The notes under the pieces were generated by a model. That model did no database searches, was not told the origin of the DNA, and saw nothing but the letters and a program-made list of their open reading frames with translations. From NCBI GenBank assembly GCA_004299845.1, contig CP036201.1, positions 1,426,001 to 1,490,000 of the forward strand: a DNA stretch of 64,000 bases. The letters run 5' to 3'. The DNA comes from Verrucomicrobia bacterium S94 (lineage in GTDB: Bacteria > Verrucomicrobiota > Kiritimatiellia > Kiritimatiellales > Pontiellaceae). A program made the translations under genes and the position numbers. Shown here one piece after another: positions 26,468 to 35,164 of the stretch. Within the stretch, counting starts at the first letter, position 1, and each line of letters starts with the position of its first letter.

Positions 26468-27657
26468 ACCTGAACTTTCTCGAGCCAGGCATAAACCAGC
26501 TCTTCAATGTAGGCTTTGGCTTTTTTACACTTCACTTCATCAAGCACTCCGTTGGCAAACGCCAGCACAAGCATGGCATGCCCTTTTTTCGGATCGATGC
26601 CGCGGGTCTGCAGATAATAAAGGGCCTGCTCATCCAGTTCACCGACCGTTGCTCCGTGCGTACACTTGACATCGTCGGCATAAATTTCGAGCTGCGGCAG
26701 CGTATTGACTTTAGCCTTTCGACTGAGCAGCAGATTGCCGTTATTCTGCACCGCATCCGTTTCCTGAGCATCTTGCTGCACCAGAATCCGGCCGCAGAAA
26801 ACTCCGCGCGACTGATCATCCAGAATTCCTTTATACAACTGATGACTGTTACACTTCGGCACCGCATGATCCATGAACATATGGGTATCGAAAACCTGGC
26901 TGTCTTTCAGCAGATAAAGGCCGTTGCAGATTGCCTCGCCCCCTTCGCCCATCAGTTTTCCGCGAATATCATTCCGTCCCAGGGCGGCCCCGAACGTGAC
27001 CGCATGGTTGCTGAAAACGGATTCCGTGCCGAGGTGACTTTCCAGCGTCTGAAAATGAAAGGAGGCCTCGCTTTCGCGCTGCACTTTATAGTGATCCACA
27101 AATGCCCGGTCCGCAGCAAAGACTTCCGTCACCACGTTGCTCCAGTACTGTTTTCCGGAGCGTCCGATGTATTCCTCAATCACCGTCACCTCTGCATCCT
27201 CTCCCGCTGAAATAAAATTGCGCAGGTGAAACGCCGCCCCGTCCACATCCGCCAGATGAACCACATGAATGGCCGCATCAAGCTTGGTGCCGTCTGTGAC
27301 TTCTATAAAACAGCCGTCTGAAAAATACGCGGTGTTGGATGAAACAAAGGCATTCTTCTGATTCGCCAGCGTGCCGATACGCGAATCAACCAGATCAAGA
27401 ATCGAACCGATGCAGACGCCATTCGGCAACTCATCAAAATTTGATTTTTCACGGCACAGTTTTCCGTTTTCAAAAACAACCGTGATTTTATCCAGAGCCT
27501 GAAATTCGAGATCCGACGGTTTCCAATCACTGGAAAACTCAGCATTCGCGACGCGCGAAACATCGGTGAAACGCCAGAGTTCTTCTTTGGTCGTCGGAAA
27601 ACCGACTTCCTTAAAGTCCGCCTCGGCTTTTTGTCTAAGTGTTGCGAGGTCCATCAT
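26464..27657 (-). CDS. sufD: SufD subunit of the Fe-S scaffold
   Basis: 397-residue SufD of the SufBC2D complex. It shows the SUF beta-helix core, for example GAALGRNDIRGKLMGEGGEAICNGLYL, DTHMFMDHAVPKCNSHQLYKGILDDQSRGVF and the C-terminal VKCTHGATVGELDEQALYYLQTRG. The histidine in KCTHGATVG is the conserved SufD histidine near the nascent-cluster site. It lies two bases after sufC. Confidence 0.95.
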   Translation of the reverse strand: MMDLATLRQKAEADFKEVGFPTTKEELWRFTDVSRVANAEFSSDWKPSDLEFQALDKITVVFENGKLCREKSNFDELPNGVCIGSILDLVDSRIGTLANQKNAFVSSNTAYFSDGCFIEVTDGTKLDAAIHVVHLADVDGAAFHLRNFISAGEDAEVTVIEEYIGRSGKQYWSNVVTEVFAADRAFVDHYKVQRESEASFHFQTLESHLGTESVFSNHAVTFGAALGRNDIRGKLMGEGGEAICNGLYLLKDSQVFDTHMFMDHAVPKCNSHQLYKGILDDQSRGVFCGRILVQQDAQETDAVQNNGNLLLSRKAKVNTLPQLEIYADDVKCTHGATVGELDEQALYYLQTRGIDPKKGHAMLVLAFANGVLDEVKCKKAKAYIEELVYAWLEKVQV

Positions 27658-27659
27658 TT

Positions 27660-28409
27660 CTATTCCTCAACCCAGGATGCATAACCTTCGTTTTCGAGCT
27701 CAAACGCAAGGCTTTTATCACCCGATTTCACGATTTTCCCATCAACCAGCACATGCACAAAATCAGGAATAATATAATCAAGCAGACGCTGATAGTGGGT
27801 AATTACCAGAAAACCGCGTTCTTCCGAGCGCAGAGCATTCACACCGTCGGAAACAACCCGCAGGGCATCAATATCCAGCCCCGAATCCGTCTCGTCCAGA
27901 ATACAGAGTTTCGGCTCCAGCATGGCCATCTGGAAAATTTCGTTCCGTTTTTTTTCACCGCCTGAAAAACCGGAGTTGACCGCGCGTTCCAGCAGGTCGC
28001 CCCGGATTTTAACCATTTTCTTTTTCTCTTCCACCAGATCAAGGAAATCCATGGCATCCAGCTGGTCCCTGCCCTGGAATTCACGCACGGCATTCACTGC
28101 GGCCTTCAGGAAATACATGTTGCTGATACCGGGAATTTCCACCGGATACTGAAACGCCAGAAACATTCCGGCGCGAGCTCGTTCGTGGGCGGAGAGGTCA
28201 TCAATATCGACGCCGTCGAGCAGTACCGTCCCCGCGGTTTTTTCATAGGCCTCATTGCCGGCAAGCACGTTGGATAACGTGCTTTTCCCGGCACCGTTGG
28301 GCCCCATGATGGCGTGAACTTCGCCGGGATTAATGGTAAGATTAAGCCCTTTAATGATCGGCTTTTCGGCAACACTTGCGTGCAGGTCTTTTATTTCGAG
28401 TAGTGGCAT
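27660..28409 (-). CDS. sufC: SufC ATPase of the Fe-S scaffold
   Basis: ABC-type ATPase with Walker A GPNGAGKSTLSN, signature FSGGEKKRNEIFQM, Walker B CILDETDSGLD and the H-loop VITHYQRLL. The LDETDSGLDIDAL segment is diagnostic of SufC. Length (249) is normal. It energises conformational change in SufB-SufD. Confidence 0.97.
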   Translation of the reverse strand: MPLLEIKDLHASVAEKPIIKGLNLTINPGEVHAIMGPNGAGKSTLSNVLAGNEAYEKTAGTVLLDGVDIDDLSAHERARAGMFLAFQYPVEIPGISNMYFLKAAVNAVREFQGRDQLDAMDFLDLVEEKKKMVKIRGDLLERAVNSGFSGGEKKRNEIFQMAMLEPKLCILDETDSGLDIDALRVVSDGVNALRSEERGFLVITHYQRLLDYIIPDFVHVLVDGKIVKSGDKSLAFELENEGYASWVEE

Positions 28410-28440
28410 TGGTTAGTTTTCTCCGTATTGAATCTCTGAA

Positions 28441-29895
28441 TCAGCCGACGGATCCCTCGAGACTGATTCCAAGTAGTTTCTGTGCTTCCACTGCAAATTC
28501 CATCGGCAGTTCGCGGAACACCTCTTTACAGAATCCGTTCACAATCATGTTTACAGCTTCTTCGGTATCAAGGCCGCGCTGGTTGCAGTAAAAAATCTGA
28601 TCTTCCCCGATCTTGGTGGTGGTGGCCTCGTGCTCAACCTGGGCACTCGGATTATTCACATCGATATACGGGAAGGTATGCGCACCGCAACGGTCACCGA
28701 TCAGCATCGAATCGCACTGCGAAAAGTTGCGTGCATTTTCAGCAGTTTCCTGAATCCTGACCAGACCCCGATAGCTGTTCTGTGCTTTGCCGGCCGAGAT
28801 CCCTTTAGAGATAATCGTGCTTTTGGTGTTTTTACCGATGTGGATCATTTTGGTGCCGGTATCCGCCTGCTGCATATTATTGGTCACTGCCACCGAATAG
28901 AATTCGCCGACGGAATTATCGCCTTTAAGAATACAGCTCGGATATTTCCAGGTGATGGCGGAACCGGTTTCCACCTGCGTCCACGAAATTTTAGAATTGT
29001 CACCGCGGCAATGTCCGCGCTTGGTCACAAAGTTATAAATGCCGCCTTTGCCGTCCTTATCGCCCGGATACCAGTTCTGCACGGTCGAATATTTAATGTT
29101 GGCATCTTTATGCGCAATGAGCTCAACCACGGCGGCATGCAGCTGATTTTCATCGCGCTGCGGCGCCGTACACCCTTCCAGATAACTGACCGATGCGCCT
29201 TCGTCAGCAATCAGCAGTGTACGTTCAAACTGCCCGGTATTGGCCGCATTGATCCGAAAATAGGTGGAAAGTTCCATCGGACATTTCACGCCCGGCGGAA
29301 CATAGCAGAATGAACCGTCGGAAAATACCGCCGAATTCAGTGTGGCATAATAGTTGTCTTTGTACGGCACCACAGTACCCAGATATTTTTTCACCAGTTC
29401 CGGATGCTCGGCCACCGCTTCGGAGAAGGAACAGAAAATAATCCCCATCTCTTCGAGTTTACCTTTAAAGGTCGTCGCCACGGAAACAGAGTCAAAAACA
29501 GCATCCACCGCCACAACACCGGCAAGAACCTCCTGCTCTCTCAAAGGAATTCCCAGTTTTTCATAGGTTTCCAGCAATTCCGGATCCACTTCATCAAGAC
29601 TCTTGGGACCTTCGATTTTCTGTTTCGGCGCGGAATAATAACTCAGCGCCTGGTAGTCGATCGGCGGGAAATCCACTTTTGCCCAGCTCGGCTCTTCCAG
29701 CGTCGTCCAGTGATGATAAGCCTTCACGCGCCAGTCCGTCAGCCACTCCGGTTCTTTTTTACGTTTTGAAATTTCGCGCACGATTTCCTCGCTCAGTCCG
29801 GGGGGCAGACTGTCGGACTCAATGTCCGTCACGAAACCGTATTTGTAATCCTTGTCGGTCAGCTCATCAAAAGATTTTTCGTCTTCAATTTTCAT
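28441..29895 (-). CDS. sufB: SufB subunit of the Fe-S scaffold
   Basis: 484-residue SufB, the largest scaffold subunit. The C-terminal core contains [33 protein letters not shown] and [24 protein letters not shown], then [19 protein letters not shown]. First structural gene of the operon, preceded by a 17-base dyad 22 bases from the start codon that is a good candidate for an Rrf2-type operator. Confidence 0.97.
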   Translation of the reverse strand: MKIEDEKSFDELTDKDYKYGFVTDIESDSLPPGLSEEIVREISKRKKEPEWLTDWRVKAYHHWTTLEEPSWAKVDFPPIDYQALSYYSAPKQKIEGPKSLDEVDPELLETYEKLGIPLREQEVLAGVVAVDAVFDSVSVATTFKGKLEEMGIIFCSFSEAVAEHPELVKKYLGTVVPYKDNYYATLNSAVFSDGSFCYVPPGVKCPMELSTYFRINAANTGQFERTLLIADEGASVSYLEGCTAPQRDENQLHAAVVELIAHKDANIKYSTVQNWYPGDKDGKGGIYNFVTKRGHCRGDNSKISWTQVETGSAITWKYPSCILKGDNSVGEFYSVAVTNNMQQADTGTKMIHIGKNTKSTIISKGISAGKAQNSYRGLVRIQETAENARNFSQCDSMLIGDRCGAHTFPYIDVNNPSAQVEHEATTTKIGEDQIFYCNQRGLDTEEAVNMIVNGFCKEVFRELPMEFAVEAQKLLGISLEGSVG

Positions 29896-29916
29896 ATCGG
29901 CCTAATTTCGTACTAT

Positions 29917-29933
29917 TTTAAACTCAGTCTAAA
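29917..29933. promoter_or_regulatory. Candidate Rrf2/SufR operator upstream of sufB
   Basis: The 17-base dyad TTTAAACTCAGTCTAAA (TTTA-n-ACT-n-AGT-n-TAAA) lies between rrf2 and sufB. On the sufB strand it reads TTTAGACTGAGTTTAAA. The half-site TTTAGAC recurs upstream of the regulator gene itself (30461), which supports a shared regulator. Confidence 0.55.
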
Positions 29934-29955
29934 TAAGAGGGTGAATTTATGGAAG

Positions 29956-30360
29956 TTATTTACATCCGCCGTCGGCCATATCGCCAAGCGTCAATCCGTT
30001 CAGCGCACCGAGCACGGCATCGTTAACCCGCTGCCAGCTTGGACTGATCGGACAGTTCCGCTCGCAGCCTTCAGCACTCGAACAGTCTGTGATGGCCACG
30101 GGACCTTCAACGGCTTCTATAATTTCAGCGGCGGTAATCTCATCGGCGGATTTGGACAGCGAATAGCCACCCTTACTTCCCTGATGGGATTTCAGAATAT
30201 GACCCTGCGTCAGAATTTTAAGCACTTTACTTACGGTGGGCAGCGGAATTCCGATTGCGGCGGAAAGATCCTTGGCATTGTGCAGTTGATCTTTCTCCGC
30301 TTTGGCCATATGAGCCAGCAGAATAAACCCGTAATCCGTAATTTTCGTAATGCGTAACAT
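29956..30360 (-). CDS. Rrf2-family Fe-S-sensing regulator of the suf operon
   Basis: Winged-helix Rrf2 protein of about 134 residues. The N-terminal HTH (MLRITKITDYGFILLAHMA, LSAAIGIPLPTVSKVLKIL) is followed by the dimerisation helix and three cysteines in CSSAEGCERNC, the spacing used by IscR/SufR-type proteins to bind an iron-sulfur cluster. A cluster-dependent repressor of suf expression is the expected role. It is transcribed just ahead of sufB, with candidate operators on both sides. The ATG at 30360 starts at the conserved MLRITK. Confidence 0.92.
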   Translation of the reverse strand: MLRITKITDYGFILLAHMAKAEKDQLHNAKDLSAAIGIPLPTVSKVLKILTQGHILKSHQGSKGGYSLSKSADEITAAEIIEAVEGPVAITDCSSAEGCERNCPISPSWQRVNDAVLGALNGLTLGDMADGGCK

Positions 30361-30380
30361 GCTAATAAACCTCAAATAGG

Positions 30381-30395
30381 AGACCTAATTGGTCT
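30381..30395. promoter_or_regulatory. Palindrome upstream of the Rrf2 gene
   Basis: AGACC-TAATT-GGTCT is a perfect 5-bp inverted repeat 21 bases upstream of the regulator start codon, the same distance as the dyad upstream of sufB. Autoregulation is a reasonable inference. Confidence 0.45.
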
Positions 30396-30460
30396 TAATT
30401 GCCTCGTAACGTAACAGAAGGCCTAAACCGCGCAAGCCTTTATTAACGATAATGGTACTA

Positions 30461-30477
30461 TTTAGACCGGATTTAAT
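30461..30477. promoter_or_regulatory. Second TTTAGAC-type site upstream of the Rrf2 gene
   Basis: TTTAGACCGGATTTAAT shares TTTAGAC and TTTAA, in the same spacing, with the sufB-proximal dyad. It lies about 100 bases upstream of the regulator start codon. Confidence 0.4.
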
Positions 30478-30546
30478 TTACGAACCGTAGTCAGAAAACT
30501 TCAAACCGCTCAGACGGCACACCAGTCAGGCATCCGGTTTTCACCT

Positions 30547-31338
30547 TCAGATTTTCTTTAATTTCGCTTCATCCCAGAATCCATCCAGTTGTTTTAAACT
30601 GAAATCCCTGAATTCCCTGCCCGCTTCATGAACCCTATCTTCCACATACTGGAAACGGGCAACAAACTTATCAATATTGTGCCGCAGCAGCTCTTCCGGG
30701 TTATGGCCCAGATGACGGCTCACATTCACAACCGAAAAAAGCAGATCACCGAGTTCCTCCCGAATACCGGTTTCATTCTCAAGACGGATGGCCTCTTTCA
30801 GTTCATCAATCTCTTCATGGAGTTTGGCGAAAACATCGTCCAGCTTATCCCAGTCGAACCCCGCCCGCGCCGCGCGCTTCTGCACCTGATGTGCCTTCTG
30901 CAGTGCCGGAAGATGCTTCGGGATACCGGAAACAATCGACACTTTTTTATTTGCATCTTTCTTTTCCTGCTTTTTGATAGCATCCCAGTTTTCAAGCACT
31001 TCCCCGGAATCCGACACCGTCACCTCACCGAAAACATGCGGATGTCGACGGATCAGTTTTTCAGAAATCCCGTCCGCTACCTGATGAAACTCAAACTCAC
31101 CTTCCTCCACAGCAATCTGCGAATGAAATACCACCTGCAGCAACAGGTCGCCCAGCTCTTCTTCGAGCATGGAGGCATCACCGCTCTCAATGGCGTCAAG
31201 CACTTCATACGCCTCTTCAATCAGATCGCCTTTGATCGATTCATGCGTCTGTTCCCGATCCCACGGACACCCGTCCGGCGCCCGCAGCTTCCGCATCACC
31301 TCAAGTAATCGTTCCAGCGAATCGCCCGCTTTAGCCAT
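30547..31338 (-). CDS. mazG: MazG nucleoside triphosphate pyrophosphohydrolase
   Basis: Hydrolyses NTPs to NMP and pyrophosphate, a house-cleaning function. Two MazG domains are visible: the first with LRAPDGCPWDREQTHESIKGDLIEEAYEVLDAIE and EELGDLLLQVVFHSQIA, the second with KLHEEIDELKEAI and REELGDLLFSVVNVSRHLG. EExxE plus ExxD metal motifs are present in both. The ATG at 31338 has a GGGAG site; an ATG at 31353 does not. It lies downstream of a strong terminator that separates it from the HAD-like gene. Confidence 0.94.
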   Translation of the reverse strand: MAKAGDSLERLLEVMRKLRAPDGCPWDREQTHESIKGDLIEEAYEVLDAIESGDASMLEEELGDLLLQVVFHSQIAVEEGEFEFHQVADGISEKLIRRHPHVFGEVTVSDSGEVLENWDAIKKQEKKDANKKVSIVSGIPKHLPALQKAHQVQKRAARAGFDWDKLDDVFAKLHEEIDELKEAIRLENETGIREELGDLLFSVVNVSRHLGHNPEELLRHNIDKFVARFQYVEDRVHEAGREFRDFSLKQLDGFWDEAKLKKI

Positions 31339-31355
31339 CGTACAATCTCCCATTC

Positions 31356-31388
31356 AAAAAAAAGGCGTTCCAAACACAGGAACGCCTT
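31356..31388 (-). terminator. Rho-independent terminator of the HAD-like gene
   Basis: Read on the minus strand, a perfect 10-bp stem (AAGGCGTTCC and GGAACGCCTT) is followed by a run of eight T, 18 bases after the stop of the gene at 31407. Confidence 0.92.
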
Positions 31389-31406
31389 CAGAATAAATCC
31401 GGCTGC

Positions 31407-32096
31407 TTACATCCGCAGCGTAAGATCAAGCATCACATCCGGCTCTTCATCCGCAAGCGAATCAAGCACCATTTTAGCACCGCTGAAGTCCTGATAAGAC
31501 GTGAACTCATCCGGAACAGCAATGCAGGCAGCACCGGCAGTCAGCGCGCCTTTGCAGGCCACCTGCGAAGAAACCACGGCCACGAGCGTGGCATGTTCTT
31601 TGCCGCACTGCTTCAGCATTTTCAGCCAGTCATCGGCGCGCGGGAATGAATCCTTAACCTCTTCCGGAATCAGCAGCTCAACACCCATTTCATCAAGACC
31701 GAGCCGCGCCATCAGGGCTTTTGCATCGGATTCAGGCAGCGCCGTAAAAGCAACCACCGGAATTCCGCGGGCCATGGTGGCCAGGATCAGCTTTTCAAGC
31801 CCGGTATCCAGCTCCGCTTCGTTCGCGCAGAAAGCGGACACCTTCTTATCCACTTCAGCAACAGCCTTTTCAATGGCGTCGGCTTTTTTGCCGGCCTGCA
31901 GCAGCACAGCCGTAACCGCCGGGCGGTGTAAAGGGGACATCCCCGAACGGGCAAAAGCAATCGGTGTAAGCTCAACACCTTTGGTTCCGACCGCACTCTT
32001 GATGGATTCAAATTCAACTTTGCGCGTGGCGGTGGCTACATATTCCAGCTCGAATATAAGGGCGTGTGTCGTGCTGGCTGCTTTTTCTTCGCTCAT
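31407..32096 (-). CDS. HAD-superfamily-like protein lacking catalytic residues
   Basis: 229 residues with the length and layout of a beta-phosphoglucomutase-type HAD protein. Motif I, normally DxDGV, reads LIFELEYVA, with both aspartates replaced by glutamate. The motif III region FPRADDWLKMLKQCG keeps an R where the lysine is expected. The motif IV region, normally V-x-D-S, reads VVSSQVACKGALTAGAACIAVPDEF. The fold assignment is from these aligned positions; phosphatase activity is unlikely. It is divergent from carA and has its own terminator. Confidence 0.6.
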   Translation of the reverse strand: MSEEKAASTTHALIFELEYVATATRKVEFESIKSAVGTKGVELTPIAFARSGMSPLHRPAVTAVLLQAGKKADAIEKAVAEVDKKVSAFCANEAELDTGLEKLILATMARGIPVVAFTALPESDAKALMARLGLDEMGVELLIPEEVKDSFPRADDWLKMLKQCGKEHATLVAVVSSQVACKGALTAGAACIAVPDEFTSYQDFSGAKMVLDSLADEEPDVMLDLTLRM

Positions 32097-32398
32097 GAAA
32101 GAAACTCCGTTTCGTTTTTAATTATCCGTTTATGGGCTGCGGCGTTCCGGTTGCGAGATCAACGAACCGAAAACCGGTAACCGGCTCCCCCAGGGAGCTT
32201 TTTGTAAAAATGAGCGCGTAGTGTATGGAGCTTCACCCCTGGCGTCAACCCCCTATTTTCGGGCCTAAAACCCCCGATCCGCAACAGCCCGGACAATTCC
32301 CTTACAATAAGGGTTGCATGCCATGCATCGGACATGGATGATATGCCGAATTTTGGAAAAACAAGATCTCTAAAAGGCGGAATTTCACAGGAAAAACC
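32097..32398 (+). other. carA leader region with a terminator-like hairpin
   Basis: No gene is visible in these 302 bases between two divergent genes. On the plus strand GCTCCC-CCA-GGGAGC followed by five T (32184-32203) has the form of an intrinsic terminator although no plus-strand gene lies upstream. The preceding ACCGGTAACCGG could pair alternatively. Attenuation of carA is possible but unproven. A CCCTT-ACAAT-AAGGG hairpin is at 32299-32313. Confidence 0.4.
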
Positions 32399-33496
32399 AT
32401 GAAAAAAGCGATTATTGCACTTGAGGACGGAACGTGCTTTGAAGGCCGTGCCTTTGCCGGCTCCGGCGAATTTTACGGCGAGCTGGTCTTCAACACCTCC
32501 ATGACCGGCTACCAGGAAATCCTGACCGATCCCTCCTATCACGGACAGATTATCACCATGACCTACCCGCTGATCGGTAACTACGGCATCAACGATGAAG
32601 ACGTGGAGTCCCGGGCCATTTTTGCGCAGGGCCTTATCGTCAGTGAATGCTCACGGATTTATTCCAACTGGCGCGCTTCCAAATCCCTCAAGGAATATCT
32701 CGAGGAAAACGGAAAAATCGGTATCGATGATGTCGATACCCGCGCCATTACTCTGCACATCCGCGATAAAGGGGCTATGAAGTGCGTCGTTTCCACCGAG
32801 GATCTCGATAGAACCAGTCTCATTGAAAAAGCGAAAAAATCCGAAGGTCTGATCGGCCGCGACCTTGCCTCCGAAGTTACCATCGATTCAAAATATGTCT
32901 GGCCCGAAGGCGGGAAACCCGATGCCGTTTATAAAGTGGCCGTTATCGACTGCGGCATCAAACGTAACCAGCTGCGCATCCTTGACGACCTCGGTTGCGA
33001 ATGCACCGTCTATCCGAACAACTGCGATGCCGAAGAAATTCTTTCCGCTAAACCGGACGGCATCTTTGTTTCCAACGGCCCCGGCGATCCTGCCGGCGCA
33101 CCGGAAACCACCGAACTGGTCGGCAGACTGATCGAATCCAGAGTTCCGATGTTCGGAATCTGCTTCGGCCACCAGATGCTCGGCCGGGCGCTCGGTGCCG
33201 ATACCTTTAAACTTAAATTCGGCCACCGCGGCGGAAACCAGCCGATTCAGGATCTGCGCACCACCAAAGTGGAAATCGCCTCCCACAACCACGGCTTCTG
33301 CATCGATGCCGATACCGTCAATCCAGAGGTCGCCGAAATCACCCACCTCAATCTGAACGATAACACTGTGGCCGGTCTGAAACATAAGCAGCAGCCGCTC
33401 TTCTGTGTACAGTATCACCCGGAAGCTGCTCCCGGCCCGCACGACCCGTTCTACCTCTTCGAGGAATTCATCGAATTAATGAAGGAAAATAAATAA
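32399..33496 (+). CDS. carA: Carbamoyl phosphate synthase small subunit
   Basis: Glutaminase subunit providing ammonia to CarB for arginine and pyrimidine synthesis. An N-terminal CPSase small-chain domain ([35 protein letters not shown]) is followed by a class I glutamine amidotransferase domain with the nucleophile in [11 protein letters not shown] and the His-Glu pair in [12 protein letters not shown]. Length (365) is normal. An AGGAAA site precedes the ATG. It overlaps guaA by one base, an unusual insertion of guaA between carA and carB. Confidence 0.97.
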   Translation: MKKAIIALEDGTCFEGRAFAGSGEFYGELVFNTSMTGYQEILTDPSYHGQIITMTYPLIGNYGINDEDVESRAIFAQGLIVSECSRIYSNWRASKSLKEYLEENGKIGIDDVDTRAITLHIRDKGAMKCVVSTEDLDRTSLIEKAKKSEGLIGRDLASEVTIDSKYVWPEGGKPDAVYKVAVIDCGIKRNQLRILDDLGCECTVYPNNCDAEEILSAKPDGIFVSNGPGDPAGAPETTELVGRLIESRVPMFGICFGHQMLGRALGADTFKLKFGHRGGNQPIQDLRTTKVEIASHNHGFCIDADTVNPEVAEITHLNLNDNTVAGLKHKQQPLFCVQYHPEAAPGPHDPFYLFEEFIELMKENK

Positions 33497-35043
33497 TGAA
33501 TCATCCCGAATGGATCGCCATCCTCGATTACGGCTCTCAGGTCACTCAGCTGATTGCCCGCCGCCTGCGCGAGCAGAAAATCTACTGCGAAATTGTCCGC
33601 TTCGATACCCCTGCGGAAGAGCTGAAAAAACGCTCGCCTAAAGGCATTATTCTCTCCGGCGGCCCCTGCAGTGTGCCGGATGAAGATTCGCCTAAATGCG
33701 ACCCCGCGATTTTTGAGCTCGGACTTCCAATCCTCGGAATCTGCTACGGCATGCAGCTCACAGCGCTGACGCTCGGCGGCTCGGTGCACCGCGGCACCAA
33801 AGCCGAATACGGCAAGGCTATGATGAACATCACCAAAGACTCGCCGCTCTTTAAAGGACTCGCACCGGACATTCAGGTCTGGATGAGCCACGGCGACAAA
33901 GTCGAGTCCATGCCGGAAGGTTTTGAAGTGGTGGCACAGTCCGACAACTGCCCGCTGGCCGCCATCCAGAACCTGGACCGTAAAATCTTCGGGGTGCAGT
34001 TCCATCCGGAGGTAGTGCACACCCCGCAGGGCAGAGAGATGCTCTGGAACTTCGCCTTCAAGATCTGCGGATGTTCCGGCGACTGGGAAATGTCGCGGTT
34101 TATCGAAAGTACAGTAAAAAGCATTCAGGATCAGGTCGGCGAAGACCATGTTCTGCTCGGCCTTTCCGGCGGTGTGGATTCCTCGGTCGTAGCCGCCCTG
34201 CTTCATAAAGCCATTGGCGACCAACTGCACTGCGTGTATGTCGACAACGGCCTGATGCGCTACCGTGAAACCGAAGAAATCGAGGAACTCTTCGGTAACG
34301 CCTTCGGTATCGACCTGATTATCGCCCACGCCGGCGATCTGTTCCTCAGCAAACTTAAAGGCGTTTCCGATCCGGAAGAAAAACGGAAAATCATCGGCAA
34401 TACATTCATTGATGTCTTTGCCGAAAAAGCGCGCGGCCTGAGCGACAAAGTTAAATTTCTCGGCCAGGGTACGCTCTACCCGGACGTCATCGAATCCGTC
34501 TCACCGATCGGCGGTCCGTCAGCCACCATTAAGAGCCACCACAATGTGGGCGGTCTGCCGGACGATCTCCAGTTCGAACTGGTGGAACCGCTGCGCGAAC
34601 TCTTTAAAGATGAAGTCCGCGAAGTCGGCCGGGAACTCGGCCTGCCGAGCTATGTGGTGGACCGTCAGCCCTTCCCGGGCCCGGGCCTTGCTGTTCGCAT
34701 CATCGGCGACATTACCCCCGAACGCATTGAAATCCTCCAGCAGGCCGACCTTCGCGTCCGCGAAGAAATCATGAAAATGCCGAACCACCTTGATGTCTGG
34801 CAGTATTTTGCTGTGCTTCTTCCGATCCAGTCTGTCGGCGTCATGGGCGATGACCGCACCTACGAAAACGTGGTTGCCGTCCGTGCCGTGGAAAGCCGCG
34901 ACGGCATGACGGCCGACTGGTACAAACTGCCATACGACGTGATGGATTCCATTTCCAACCGAATCATCAACGAAGTGCGTGGCGTGAATCGGGTCTGCTA
35001 CGACATCAGTTCAAAGCCTCCGTCCACCATTGAATGGGAATAA
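33496..35043 (+). CDS. guaA: GMP synthase (glutamine-hydrolysing)
   Basis: Converts XMP to GMP. The N-terminal amidotransferase domain has LGICYGMQL and FHPEVVHT; the ATP pyrophosphatase domain starts at about residue 205 with the PP-loop [17 protein letters not shown]; the C-terminal dimerisation domain has [15 protein letters not shown] and the end KPPSTIEWE. 515 residues is standard. It is embedded between carA and carB, which links purine and pyrimidine/arginine glutamine-dependent enzymes in one transcript. Confidence 0.97.
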   Translation: MNHPEWIAILDYGSQVTQLIARRLREQKIYCEIVRFDTPAEELKKRSPKGIILSGGPCSVPDEDSPKCDPAIFELGLPILGICYGMQLTALTLGGSVHRGTKAEYGKAMMNITKDSPLFKGLAPDIQVWMSHGDKVESMPEGFEVVAQSDNCPLAAIQNLDRKIFGVQFHPEVVHTPQGREMLWNFAFKICGCSGDWEMSRFIESTVKSIQDQVGEDHVLLGLSGGVDSSVVAALLHKAIGDQLHCVYVDNGLMRYRETEEIEELFGNAFGIDLIIAHAGDLFLSKLKGVSDPEEKRKIIGNTFIDVFAEKARGLSDKVKFLGQGTLYPDVIESVSPIGGPSATIKSHHNVGGLPDDLQFELVEPLRELFKDEVREVGRELGLPSYVVDRQPFPGPGLAVRIIGDITPERIEILQQADLRVREEIMKMPNHLDVWQYFAVLLPIQSVGVMGDDRTYENVVAVRAVESRDGMTADWYKLPYDVMDSISNRIINEVRGVNRVCYDISSKPPSTIEWE

Positions 35044-35061
35044 ACCAGAAATGACTTTTTA

Positions 35062-35132
35062 CCTCGCAGAGCCGCAGAGAACGAAGAGTAATGTATTCTG
35101 TTTGCCTCAGCGCACTCTGCGCCTCTGCGAGG
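35062..35132. repeat. Extragenic CGCAGAG hairpin repeat between guaA and carB
   Basis: Left arm CCTCGCAGAGCCGCAGAG (35062-35079) and right arm CTCTGCGCCTCTGCGAGG (35115-35132) are complementary at 17 of 18 positions, with a 35-base loop. The arms contain the same CGCAGAG/CTCTGCG words as the sequences flanking the IS110-type element at 52063-52938. Confidence 0.8.
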
Positions 35133-35164
35133 AATCCTTATTTTAAGCTGTTGAGGAAAATAAA

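Noticed and set aside
32159-32542. 127-codon minus-strand open frame overlapping the carA start
   Set aside because: Covers the carA leader and start in antisense; no ribosome site and no family.
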